This document shows positions 16,714 to 24,035 of a DNA stretch of 64,000 nt, piece after piece. Below the pieces are notes generated by a model. The model made no database searches and had not been told where the DNA came from. It saw only the letters and a program-made list of their open reading frames with translations. The position numbers and the translations under genes were made by a program. The DNA comes from a virus. Location: positions 1-64,000 of the IMG/VR virus record IMGVR_UViG_3300018080_000131, one strand, 5' to 3'. Each line of letters starts with the position of its first letter. Within the stretch, counting starts at the first letter, position 1.

Positions 16714-17075
16714 AAAAAGTTGTTATAACTATTCTTATGATGCTTGTTTTTATGGTTGGATGCAGTACATTAGGTATCAAAACATGGAAACAGGTTAGGC
16801 TTGATTATTGTGAAGCTAATATAGGAACAAGACCAGCATCTATTCTGAAGGCTATGAGAAGTAATAAGCTTGCTGAAGGAATGACAGAGAGAGAAGCATA
16901 CCTTGTTTCTGGTCATTATTATGATGGAGAAAGATACATTTCTAATTATCATGTTGGTGGAGTAGAATATAAAACAAAGATTTTATATAATTCAAGTGGA
17001 ACAAGTTCTATTACATTGATATTTAGGAATGGGTATCTTGAATCTTGGGATAGAAGCCATTATAGGATTTATTAA
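16710..17075 (+). CDS. Lipoprotein with SmpA/OmlA-like domain
   Basis: 121 residues. The N-terminus MKKVVITILMMLVFMVGCS is a type II signal peptide with lipobox ending at Cys18. The mature part has L-A-E-G-M-T-E-R-E-A followed by Y-Y-D-G and a final hydrophobic strand, like SmpA/OmlA (BamE-type) domains. It overlaps the SH3-like gene by 4 bp, so the two envelope proteins are co-expressed. Possible roles are lysis or superinfection exclusion in a Gram-negative envelope. Neither is demonstrated. Confidence 0.65.
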   Translation: MKKVVITILMMLVFMVGCSTLGIKTWKQVRLDYCEANIGTRPASILKAMRSNKLAEGMTEREAYLVSGHYYDGERYISNYHVGGVEYKTKILYNSSGTSSITLIFRNGYLESWDRSHYRIY

Positions 17076-17076
17076 G

Positions 17077-17157
17077 GTTGATTAATGGTTTTATACTTGG
17101 ATGGTAGAGTTTTTAGCTCTATGGGCTTCTCAGAGGCTTATAGATGGTATTTAGAAG
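17077..17157 (+). repeat. Intergenic repeated element, copy B (+ orientation)
   Basis: Shares TTTTATACTTGG, TAGAGTTTTTAGCT, GGGCTTCTCAGAGGCTTATA and the terminal TTTAGAAGG with copy A at 1641-1716. CTCT...AGAG can form a short hairpin. Like copy A it ends in the ribosome binding site of the next gene. Confidence 0.7.
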
Positions 17158-17166
17158 GAGAAACTG

Positions 17167-17397
17167 GTGCAAATAAACAGAAGTAATGAATGGATAAAGG
17201 AAAAAGCTTTTGAAATTACTCAAATTACTATGATTGAAACTGCTACCAAATTTATGTTAACTCTGCTGGCTGATATAAAATTTGGTGAAATAAAAACAAA
17301 GGATGAGGAATCTAGAGATGCAATTAAAAATCTTAAAAGAGTATTGGAATGTGATAAGAGGAAAGGTAAGGAGTCTAGTTTATTATCCAGAATCTGA
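17167..17397 (+). CDS. Small helical protein with GTG start
   Basis: 76 residues from a GTG preceded by GAAGGAGAAACTG. Helical and charged. Its 3' third overlaps the sigma-like gene in another frame. It may be translated mainly to couple expression of that gene. No motif recognised. Confidence 0.5.
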   Translation: MQINRSNEWIKEKAFEITQITMIETATKFMLTLLADIKFGEIKTKDEESRDAIKNLKRVLECDKRKGKESSLLSRI

Positions 17398-17842
17398 AGA
17401 TATATTTAGTGAAATACTTCTTGCATTACATGAGATTGAGTTTAAAGGTAATAGTGATGTTGGTACTCTTATTTACAAAATAACAAAGAATAAAATTACT
17501 GACTATTTAAGAAGGAAGTATAAAATGAAAGAAGTTCAATATGATAGTTATTTTATGAAAAATTATGATGATGATTTTTATTGGTCAGAACCAGAACATA
17601 ACAGAGTATTATATTACAATGAAAAGGATGGAATTAAAGAGATTGAAGACAGGTTGCATGTTCAGTACTTACTCAGTTTGATTAAGAATGAGAAATATAG
17701 AAAGGCTATTATATTAAGATATTTTAATGAATGGGAAACAGAAGAGATAGCTAAATATTTTTCTGTTACATCAAAAACAGTTAATGATTATGTCAGAAAA
17801 GGCATAAATCAAATAAGAAAAATGGAGGGATTAAATGGTTGA
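17318..17842 (+). CDS. Sigma-70-like phage RNA polymerase sigma factor
   Basis: 174 residues from the ATG with GAGGA 8 bp upstream. ATG 17303 and GTG 17351 are alternatives. Residues 30-75 (DIFSEILLALHEIEF...LIYKITKNKITDYLRRKY) match sigma region 2. Residues 125-170 (EWETEEIAKYFSVTSKTVNDYVRKGINQIRK) match the region 4 helix-turn-helix that reads the -35. Length fits an ECF-like two-domain sigma. It probably directs host RNA polymerase to middle or late phage promoters, for which the repeated elements in this window are candidates. Confidence 0.75.
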   Translation: MQLKILKEYWNVIRGKVRSLVYYPESEDIFSEILLALHEIEFKGNSDVGTLIYKITKNKITDYLRRKYKMKEVQYDSYFMKNYDDDFYWSEPEHNRVLYYNEKDGIKEIEDRLHVQYLLSLIKNEKYRKAIILRYFNEWETEEIAKYFSVTSKTVNDYVRKGINQIRKMEGLNG

Positions 17843-18173
17843 AGATTCTGCAACAATTACTTTTAATGTATTAGCTCCTGCTGATATAAAAGTAGTTCCT
17901 AATCTGACAGAAGCAATTGTTAGGCTTGGAGATTGGGCTTATATTGCTTTTGAGGTTCAGAAGATTGAGAATTTTGCTGGAGAAGTTTATTTTGAAGCAT
18001 TAAACTTACCAGCAGGTGTTGAGGTTGTTTATAAACCACAAGAACAGCATCTTACAGTTGGTGGAGAACAGCAACAAGGTTTTATGATTGATTTCTTTTT
18101 TCCAAATGATGTTAATCTTCTTGGTCAACATGAAATTACTGTTAGGATTTGGGGAGAACATACAGGTGCATAA
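17835..18173 (+). CDS. Ig-like (NEW3/CARDB-type) beta-sandwich protein
   Basis: 112 residues, overlapping the sigma gene by 8 bp. The pattern F-N-V-L-A-P..V-P-N-L-T..E-N-F-A-G-E-V-Y-F..L-P-A-G-V-E-V and a final EITVRIWGEHTGA resembles Ig-like NEW3 domains. The beta strand pattern continues in the +1 frame (AEDTVIVRFTV) and leads to a membrane-anchor-like helix, so the gene may be split or read by frameshifting into the next frame. Confidence 0.6.
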   Translation: MVEDSATITFNVLAPADIKVVPNLTEAIVRLGDWAYIAFEVQKIENFAGEVYFEALNLPAGVEVVYKPQEQHLTVGGEQQQGFMIDFFFPNDVNLLGQHEITVRIWGEHTGA

Positions 18174-18285
18174 AGCTGAGGATACAGTTATTGTGAGATT
18201 CACAGTGAGGAATCTCACTCTCATAGAAAAGATTCTCAGGTTCTTCAAGAAGATTTGGAAGTGGACAAAGGAGTTGTTTAAATGA
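18166..18285 (+). CDS. Short C-terminal anchor ORF (separate gene or +1 frameshift product)
   Basis: 39 codons from GTG at 18166, overlapping the previous stop by 8 bp. Encodes a beta strand (DTVIVRFTV) and an amphipathic basic/hydrophobic helix (EKILRFFKKIWKWTKELF). GGGGAG 10 bp upstream could start it. Equally, it reads as the natural end of the preceding Ig-like protein if one base is skipped near 18165. Confidence 0.4.
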   Translation: MHKAEDTVIVRFTVRNLTLIEKILRFFKKIWKWTKELFK

Positions 18286-18845
18286 AATTCTTTACAGCAG
18301 ACACTCATTTCAATCATAAAAGTATTATTGAAGCTTGTTATAGACCTTTTAAGAATGTTTGGGCTATGAACAGTTTTATGGTTGAGAAATGGAATGAGGT
18401 TGTTTCCAAGGGAGATGTAGTTTATCATCTTGGGGATTTTGCTCTTCCTAATAAAGGTGATGGTCATGAGATTGAAGATATTATTGACAAGTTGGCTGGT
18501 ACTATAATTCTAATTCTTGGGAATCATGATGAGAGGAATTTAAGAAAAAAGCATTTAGAGAAGTTTGCTAAGGTGGTTGATTTAGATTATATTAAGCTTG
18601 TTGATAATGGAAATAGTTATAGAGCTATGTTATGCCATTATCCTATGAAAACCTGGAGAGCTTCTTGTCATGGAAGCTGGCATCTACATGGTCATAGTCA
18701 TGGTAACTTACCAGATTATGGTTTTGCTATGGATGTTGGTGTTGATGTTCATAATTTTTATCCTATTAGTGAGAGAGAAATTATTGATATAATGCTTGAG
18801 AGGAAAGAAAGAAAAGAAAAAAACTTAAATGGAGTGAAAAAATGA
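18282..18845 (+). CDS. Calcineurin-like metallophosphoesterase
   Basis: 187 residues with the full metal-binding set: D-T-H at residues 6-8, GDFA near residue 51, GNHDE near 83, CHYP near 117 and H-G-H-S-H-G near 134-139. This is the small phosphoesterase family (YfcE/MJ0936-like) often found in phages. Substrate could be a nucleotide or phosphodiester. It overlaps both neighbours by 4 bp. Confidence 0.85.
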   Translation: MKFFTADTHFNHKSIIEACYRPFKNVWAMNSFMVEKWNEVVSKGDVVYHLGDFALPNKGDGHEIEDIIDKLAGTIILILGNHDERNLRKKHLEKFAKVVDLDYIKLVDNGNSYRAMLCHYPMKTWRASCHGSWHLHGHSHGNLPDYGFAMDVGVDVHNFYPISEREIIDIMLERKERKEKNLNGVKK

Positions 18846-19573
18846 AAGAAACAAAACTATTAGAAGAATTATTTCCAAAAGAGGAATATATCCTTCTTAA
18901 TAATATTCCTTCTGAATTAAAAACATTATTTAAAAACACAGATGCTCATCTTGCTGGTGGAGCTATTACTTCAGTATTTAGTAGAAGCTTTATTAAAGAT
19001 TATGATTTATATTTCAGGAATATTTCAAGTTTTGCAATGGCTAAATCTTGGTTTGAAAAAGAAGCAGAGCTTATTGTTAGAACTGAATCAGCAGATACTT
19101 ACAAATATAAAGATAAAATATATCAATTAATTTGCCATAGTAATTTTATAAATAAACCTATTTCTGATATTATTAGTGGTTTTGATTTTACTATCTGCAT
19201 GGGAGTTTATTCTTTCAGATATAAATTATTTACTATTCATGAGGATTTCATGAGGCATCTTGCTGAGAAGATATTGGTTTTTAATTCTAAATGCAAATAC
19301 CCATTTTCATCTTTAATCAGAACAATAAAGTATCAGAAAAAGGGGTTTAAGATTTCTGGAACTGAAATGACCAGATTAGCTTTAAAAATACATTCTATTA
19401 AAATGGAAACTCTTGGGGATTTGAAAAGACAATTGATGGGAGTTGATGTTGTACTTTTACAAGAGCTTTGGGATTCTATTAATCCAGAAGATAAATATGA
19501 TTTTGAAAAATTTCTAGAATTAATGGAACAGTATATTAAACAAAGATATAATATAGAGGAAGAAGAGGTATGA
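18842..19573 (+). CDS. Nucleotidyltransferase-fold protein
   Basis: 243 residues. H-L-A-G-G-A-I-T-S at about residue 37 and D-Y-D-L-Y-F at about 55 match the G-G/S...DxD motif of pol-beta-type nucleotidyltransferases. F-D-F-T-I at about residue 115 could supply the third acidic residue. Phage members of this fold are common but mostly uncharacterised. The acceptor substrate cannot be read from sequence. Confidence 0.65.
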   Translation: MKETKLLEELFPKEEYILLNNIPSELKTLFKNTDAHLAGGAITSVFSRSFIKDYDLYFRNISSFAMAKSWFEKEAELIVRTESADTYKYKDKIYQLICHSNFINKPISDIISGFDFTICMGVYSFRYKLFTIHEDFMRHLAEKILVFNSKCKYPFSSLIRTIKYQKKGFKISGTEMTRLALKIHSIKMETLGDLKRQLMGVDVVLLQELWDSINPEDKYDFEKFLELMEQYIKQRYNIEEEEV

Positions 19574-19827
19574 AACAATTAATATTAGCTGGTGATACTT
19601 ACCAGTATAAACTTTATATTGTCTACAACAAGTTAAAAGAAGAGAATTGTGTTTGTGTTTATGCTCTTCCTGATTTGCTTGGTAGACCTAAAGAAGAGTT
19701 AGAGAATATGGTTTTGGTTGGTACTTGGTATAAAAGACCTTATTCTATTATTTATCATATTCAAAACTTTCTTGAAAATCAAGGAATAAGTTTTGAAACT
19801 TTAGAACAAAAGATTATTAGTAAATAA
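19570..19827 (+). CDS. Small protein, unknown
   Basis: 85 residues, ATGA overlap with the nucleotidyltransferase gene. Mixed alpha/beta, with a GRPKEELENMVLVGTWYKRP segment. No family recognised. Confidence 0.6.
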   Translation: MKQLILAGDTYQYKLYIVYNKLKEENCVCVYALPDLLGRPKEELENMVLVGTWYKRPYSIIYHIQNFLENQGISFETLEQKIISK

Positions 19828-19838
19828 GGAATAAGAGG

Positions 19839-20141
19839 ATGGATGTAACATTCAATGAGGAATTTTTGAGAGGTCTTGAAGGATTAAATCTATCTTATTT
19901 TAGAAAGATTCATTCTTCTGCTCTTCCAGTTTTTATAGTACTTTGTGGGTTTCTTGAAAATGGTAAAGATGCAGTTTCTATATCATTAAAAGATTTAAGC
20001 AAGTATACTGGTTTGTCAAAAAGAACAGTTTATAATGCTTTAAGTGCTTTAGATGGTGTTTTAATAGATAAAGTAGGTAAAACTTCTACAAGAGGAAATG
20101 CTGTTTTTATTATCAGGGCTAGTAAACATACCAAAGTATAG
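19839..20141 (+). CDS. Winged helix-turn-helix DNA-binding protein
   Basis: 100 residues. Residues 45-75 (SLKDLSKYTGLSKRTVYNALSAL) form a clear helix-turn-helix with a following wing (GVLIDKVGKTSTRGNAVFII), as in replication-initiator and GntR-like domains. Direct repeats and an AT-rich palindrome lie at and after its 3' end. It could be a regulator or an origin-binding protein. Confidence 0.7.
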   Translation: MDVTFNEEFLRGLEGLNLSYFRKIHSSALPVFIVLCGFLENGKDAVSISLKDLSKYTGLSKRTVYNALSALDGVLIDKVGKTSTRGNAVFIIRASKHTKV

Positions 20142-20223
20142 AAAATGCATTTTGACTAAGTAGTTATCAAAGTATAGAAAGTGCGACATTGAAAGACTTA
20201 TATATATACTGTAAAGTATATAT
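20132..20223. other. Direct repeats plus AT-rich palindrome (possible replication origin or operator)
   Basis: A 17-bp repeat CAAAGTATAGAAAATGC (20132-20148) recurs with one mismatch at 20168-20184. A perfect 9-bp dyad ATATATACT-GTAA-AGTATATAT follows at 20202-20223. This lies between the winged-HTH gene and the helicase operon. The second repeat holds one of the six CpGs of the window. Either an iteron-type origin or an operator for the HTH protein fits. Confidence 0.5.
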
Positions 20224-20262
20224 CTGTATGATTAATATAATAAGAGTATTTATGAGGCATAT

Positions 20263-21051
20263 ATGAAACATAAAATGAAAGGTTCATTAAATATTAATGA
20301 AACATCTATGAAGGATGAAGGAAAATTTGAAAAGTATCAAAATGGAGAGATGTATAAGAAAGTATGTAAGATTTATAGAGATTTGGTAGGAGAGTATTTT
20401 GGTTTAGATTCAAAGCTGTTTCCACCAAAAGAAGAAACAATGAATGAGAGATGGAAGAGAGACAGCAGAAAGTTGACAGCAAGAGCAAAGAAGGCTAGAA
20501 AAACAATGAAGAAAATAAAGAAGGTGGTTGAGGTATGTAGGAAGCTTGATGTTCCAGTTGAAACATATATGAAAACTCAGTTTAAGATTATCTATCCAGA
20601 TTTTATTAAATCTCATCCAAGAGGAGTAATAAGCTTGGGTTGGTTAACTTCTGTTAATGCTGTTGAGAGATTTAACCAAAAGGCTTCAGGAAAGGACAAG
20701 AAAATAAACATAGAAGGGGTTGTGAAGGCTTCTAAGGCAAAGAAAAGTGATATTGATAGGTCTATGCTGTCTTCAGTGAAAGCTTTGGAGAGAAGGCTTC
20801 TGGGAATAAAAGAGGTAATGGAGTTAAACAGAGATGTAGTTAATGAGGAACTTCAGAGGCTTTCAAGATTCAAAAAAATAAAAGCTCCATATATTTATTC
20901 TTCAAATTACATTAAGGAGCATGGAAGTAGAGTTCTGAAAGCAAAACAGAAAATTATTGGAGTAAAATTGACAGAAGAGGAGAAGGAGAAGATAAGAGAA
21001 TTTAAAGACAATTATAATTTTAATGAGGAAATTGCTGAATATGTCAGATAA
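20263..21051 (+). CDS. Helical basic protein upstream of the replicative helicase
   Basis: 262 residues, mostly charged helices, C-terminus L-T-E-E-E-K-E-K-I-R-E-F. No catalytic motif seen. It overlaps the start of the DnaB-like gene, so a helicase loader or accessory role is a guess from position. Starts at 20275 or 20311 are possible. Confidence 0.6.
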   Translation: MKHKMKGSLNINETSMKDEGKFEKYQNGEMYKKVCKIYRDLVGEYFGLDSKLFPPKEETMNERWKRDSRKLTARAKKARKTMKKIKKVVEVCRKLDVPVETYMKTQFKIIYPDFIKSHPRGVISLGWLTSVNAVERFNQKASGKDKKINIEGVVKASKAKKSDIDRSMLSSVKALERRLLGIKEVMELNRDVVNEELQRLSRFKKIKAPYIYSSNYIKEHGSRVLKAKQKIIGVKLTEEEKEKIREFKDNYNFNEEIAEYVR

Positions 21052-22405
21052 AGCTAAAAAGAGTACAACAGAAAAAGCTAAATTTGATTTTAGTGAAAGT
21101 GTTCAGATTAGAATAGTTGGGTTGTTGCTGTATGAATCTGATAGTATAGCACAGAATATAGATATTATCAAACCTGAATATTTTGATAATGTGATTCTTC
21201 AGGATATGGTTGAGATTGTTATTGAGTTTTATAAGAAGTACAAGAGAGGAATTATATTTGATGAATTTATGGAAGAGGTTGGGTTGCTTCTTGAGAAGAA
21301 TCCAAGGTTACCAGATGATGATTATTGGAAGATGGTTGAGACAATAGCTCAGGTTTGTGAAGAGGCTAAGTTTGAGTATGTCAGGGATAAGGTTGTTGAT
21401 TTTTCAAAGTATCAGGCTGTAAAAGAAGCTATGAAGAAAGGGGTTAATACTGTCAAGAAGAAAAGAGATTATTCCAGTGTGGTAAATGATATTAAAAATG
21501 CTATGATGATTGGTGAGGAACAGAAAGACTTAGGAACATTCTATTATGAGGAATTGGATGAGAGGTTGAAGCTGAGGAATGAAGGAACTTCTAGGAGAGA
21601 TTTGTGTATTCCAACAGGAATAGATTTACTTGATGAGCATTTGGATGGTGGTATTGGAAGGACAGAGTTAGGTATTTTGCTTGGTCCTATGAAGAGAGGT
21701 AAGTCAATTACAGCAGTTAATCTATCAGTAGGAGCTTTGTTGAATGGTTTCAATGTTGCTCATTATGTTATGGAATCAAGTGAGGTAAGAACAACAGTTC
21801 TTTATGATGCTTGTTTGTCAGGTATTCCAAGAGATGAATTGAAAGCAAGAGAAGCTGAGGTTAGGGAAGAGGTACAGTTGGCTTTGAAAGCTCCTAATAT
21901 GGGTAAGCTGGTTATTAAAGAGTATCCAGCTATGAAGGCTTCTGCTTTCACTATTGAATCTCATATACAGAAGTTGAAGCTTTTGAAGGGTATTAATATT
22001 GATTTGGTGATAATTGATTATCTTGGGTTGTTAAGACCAGCAGATAAGAGTATTAAAATTGAAGCTTCTGGTGGTGGTAAATATCATATGATGGGAGTAA
22101 TTACAAAGGAATTACTAGCATTAGCTCATCAATATAATGTTGCAATATGGCTTCTTCATCAAAGCACAAGAGCAAGTAAGGGTAGGAAGGTGGTTGACCT
22201 TGAGCATAGTGGAGATAGTATTGAACCTATGAGAGATGCTGATTTAATTCTTACCTTGAATCAAGAAAAATCAGAGACAGAGAAAGAAGGTGTTCAGGAA
22301 ATGAATTTTTTTCTTGCAGGTGGTAGAGAGATGAAGGATAGGAGAATGATTAAGCTTTATGTTGATAAAGCAAAATGCATAATAACAGATGAAATGGAGG
22401 AATAA
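21041..22405 (+). CDS. dnaB: DnaB-type replicative DNA helicase
   Basis: 454 residues from 21041. Walker A GPMKRGKSITA at about 217-227, Walker B region LVIIDYLGLL at about 322-331 and HQSTRASKG at about 371 match the RecA-like core of DnaB/gp41 helicases. The N-terminal 170 residues are the expected helical domain. It unwinds DNA at the fork. The primase is a separate gene at 47361. Confidence 0.85.
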   Translation: MSDKAKKSTTEKAKFDFSESVQIRIVGLLLYESDSIAQNIDIIKPEYFDNVILQDMVEIVIEFYKKYKRGIIFDEFMEEVGLLLEKNPRLPDDDYWKMVETIAQVCEEAKFEYVRDKVVDFSKYQAVKEAMKKGVNTVKKKRDYSSVVNDIKNAMMIGEEQKDLGTFYYEELDERLKLRNEGTSRRDLCIPTGIDLLDEHLDGGIGRTELGILLGPMKRGKSITAVNLSVGALLNGFNVAHYVMESSEVRTTVLYDACLSGIPRDELKAREAEVREEVQLALKAPNMGKLVIKEYPAMKASAFTIESHIQKLKLLKGINIDLVIIDYLGLLRPADKSIKIEASGGGKYHMMGVITKELLALAHQYNVAIWLLHQSTRASKGRKVVDLEHSGDSIEPMRDADLILTLNQEKSETEKEGVQEMNFFLAGGREMKDRRMIKLYVDKAKCIITDEMEE

Positions 22406-22406
22406 A

Positions 22407-22583
22407 ATGGGACAAATTATTTATGCTGATGATTGGTTTATAGGTTTTGTTTGTAATTGTGGTAAAGGAATTGTATTTGATTGTGATAAAGATGGTGAAA
22501 AAAATATTATTACTTGTCCTGAATGTGGTATAAAATGGGAAGCTGGTTTTACAGTTTATGTAAAGGAGATAAAAAATGACTAG
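22407..22583 (+). CDS. Small zinc-ribbon protein
   Basis: 58 residues from the ATG after GGAGGAATAAA. C-N-C-G near residue 17 and C-P-E-C near residue 39 form a likely zinc ribbon. Function unknown. Confidence 0.6.
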   Translation: MGQIIYADDWFIGFVCNCGKGIVFDCDKDGEKNIITCPECGIKWEAGFTVYVKEIKND

Positions 22584-22791
22584 AAGATGTAATATGTGTG
22601 ATAATAAAATTGACAAATGTGAAAATTGTGGTGATAAGTTTGGAAAAGAAAATGAACAGATTTTTTGTTATACTGATGATATAGATAATATTGAGAGGCA
22701 TTTCTGTTCAACTAGTTGTTTTGAAAATTGGTTGATAGTTAAGGAAAATGATAATTTATGGGAAGCTATGGTTGTAATTGAAAATGAATAG
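22576..22791 (+). CDS. Small Cys-rich zinc-binding protein
   Basis: 71 residues. C-N-M-C, C-E-N-C and a later F-C-S-T-S-C-F (FCS/MYM-type treble clef) can bind one or two zinc ions. Overlaps the sulfotransferase gene by 8 bp. Confidence 0.6.
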   Translation: MTRRCNMCDNKIDKCENCGDKFGKENEQIFCYTDDIDNIERHFCSTSCFENWLIVKENDNLWEAMVVIENE

Positions 22792-23488
22792 AAATAGATT
22801 TATAGTAAGTTACCCAAGAAGTGGTAGTACTTGGTTAAGGTATCTTTTAACAAGTATTGTCTATCCAAATGAGGAATTAACAGTGGATAATGTGGATAGA
22901 TTAGCTCCAGATATTCATGAGATGGGAAAATGGAATGAGTTAGGTGTTAAGAATCCATTTATAATTAAGAGCCATTTCAGGGATAATGTTGATTATGAAA
23001 ATTCATATATCATATATCTTTATAGAGATTTTAGAGATGTTGCTGTATCTTATTATTTTTTTAGAGAAGAACAGGAAGATTTTCATGATTATTTAACAAA
23101 TCTTGTTATGAATGGTATGCAGTTTGGTAAATGGGAAAATCATATTGATTATTGGTTGTTTGGTGGTGAGAATCCATATTACTTTTATTCTGTTAGTTAT
23201 GAGAAGCTTTATAATGATACTAGGTTTGAATTAAAAAGTATTGCTAGATTTCTTGGTTTGGATGCTTCAATTGATGTTATTACTGAAGCTATTAAAAGAT
23301 GTAAGTTTGGTAAGATGAGAAGGATTGCTGAAAGAGATGGTTTGAAAGAGAGGTTTCTTGGATATAGAGGAAGACCTGGAAGATGGAAAGAAATGTTTAC
23401 AACAGAAGATTTAGATTATGTTTGGTATAAGTATAAATATTTTTTGAAACATCTTGGTTATGAGGAAGGTAATATTAAAAATGAATAA
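22784..23488 (+). CDS. PAPS-dependent sulfotransferase
   Basis: 234 residues from ATG 22784. SYPRSGSTWL at residues 9-18 is the 5'-phosphosulfate loop. K-S-H-F at 62-65 matches the catalytic K-T-H segment. YRDFRDVAVSY at 80-90 is the 3'-phosphate-binding motif, and RGRPGRWKEMF at 195-205 matches the C-terminal R-x-G-x-x-G-x-W-K motif. The length fits the core of cytosolic-type sulfotransferases (Sulfotransfer_1). It would transfer sulfate from PAPS to a hydroxyl or amine. The phage target is unknown. No PAPS synthesis gene is in the window, so the host would supply PAPS. Confidence 0.85.
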   Translation: MNRNRFIVSYPRSGSTWLRYLLTSIVYPNEELTVDNVDRLAPDIHEMGKWNELGVKNPFIIKSHFRDNVDYENSYIIYLYRDFRDVAVSYYFFREEQEDFHDYLTNLVMNGMQFGKWENHIDYWLFGGENPYYFYSVSYEKLYNDTRFELKSIARFLGLDASIDVITEAIKRCKFGKMRRIAERDGLKERFLGYRGRPGRWKEMFTTEDLDYVWYKYKYFLKHLGYEEGNIKNE

Positions 23489-24035
23489 TTTAATAGATAA
23501 TTTATTTAGTGATGATTTGGGAAATGATATTAATAGAATTTTTGAACAGATAGACTCTGTTGAAATGTTAATTGAATTGGAAAAAAAGCATAAAAATTTT
23601 AATTATATTAATGCTTCTATTTTATCATATAAATCTGAAATTTTATCTAGAAGAAGTTTGCCTTTGTGGATATTTACAAACCATGTTAAGGAAGTAATTT
23701 CTAGATTTAAACAAATAATAGGTGATGAGAAAAAAGATGATATTAAAAAATTATTTTTTCCTTTAACAAGAGCAGAATTAGTACTTTGTTTAAGTGATAC
23801 TTCTTTTGTTGCTCCAATTCATTATCCTTATAGTCATTATATGATTGTAATTTTTAACCAGATATGTAAAGAAGAAAGAATGTATAATTGTGTTATTGAG
23901 ATTGATTATAACATTGATAAAAATGAAATTAATAATTTAGAGAGTTTATATTCTTCAAAAATTAATAATATTTGTAATAAAAGAGTAGAGCTAATTTGGA
24001 AAATATTTATGGAGGTTAGAAAAAATAATGACTAA
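23481..24035 (+). CDS. Protein of unknown function next to the sulfotransferase
   Basis: 184 residues from ATG 23481, ATGA-type overlaps with both neighbours. Mixed helical with a hydrophobic centre (ELVLCLSDTSFVAPIHYPYSHYMIVIF). More A/T-rich than the flanking polymerase gene. No family recognised. Confidence 0.6.
   Translation: MNNLIDNLFSDDLGNDINRIFEQIDSVEMLIELEKKHKNFNYINASILSYKSEILSRRSLPLWIFTNHVKEVISRFKQIIGDEKKDDIKKLFFPLTRAELVLCLSDTSFVAPIHYPYSHYMIVIFNQICKEERMYNCVIEIDYNIDKNEINNLESLYSSKINNICNKRVELIWKIFMEVRKNND

Noticed and set aside
18282-19573. Toxin-antitoxin pair (nucleotidyltransferase plus neighbour)
   Set aside because: The neighbour is a phosphoesterase with complete motifs and no antitoxin-like protein is adjacent.
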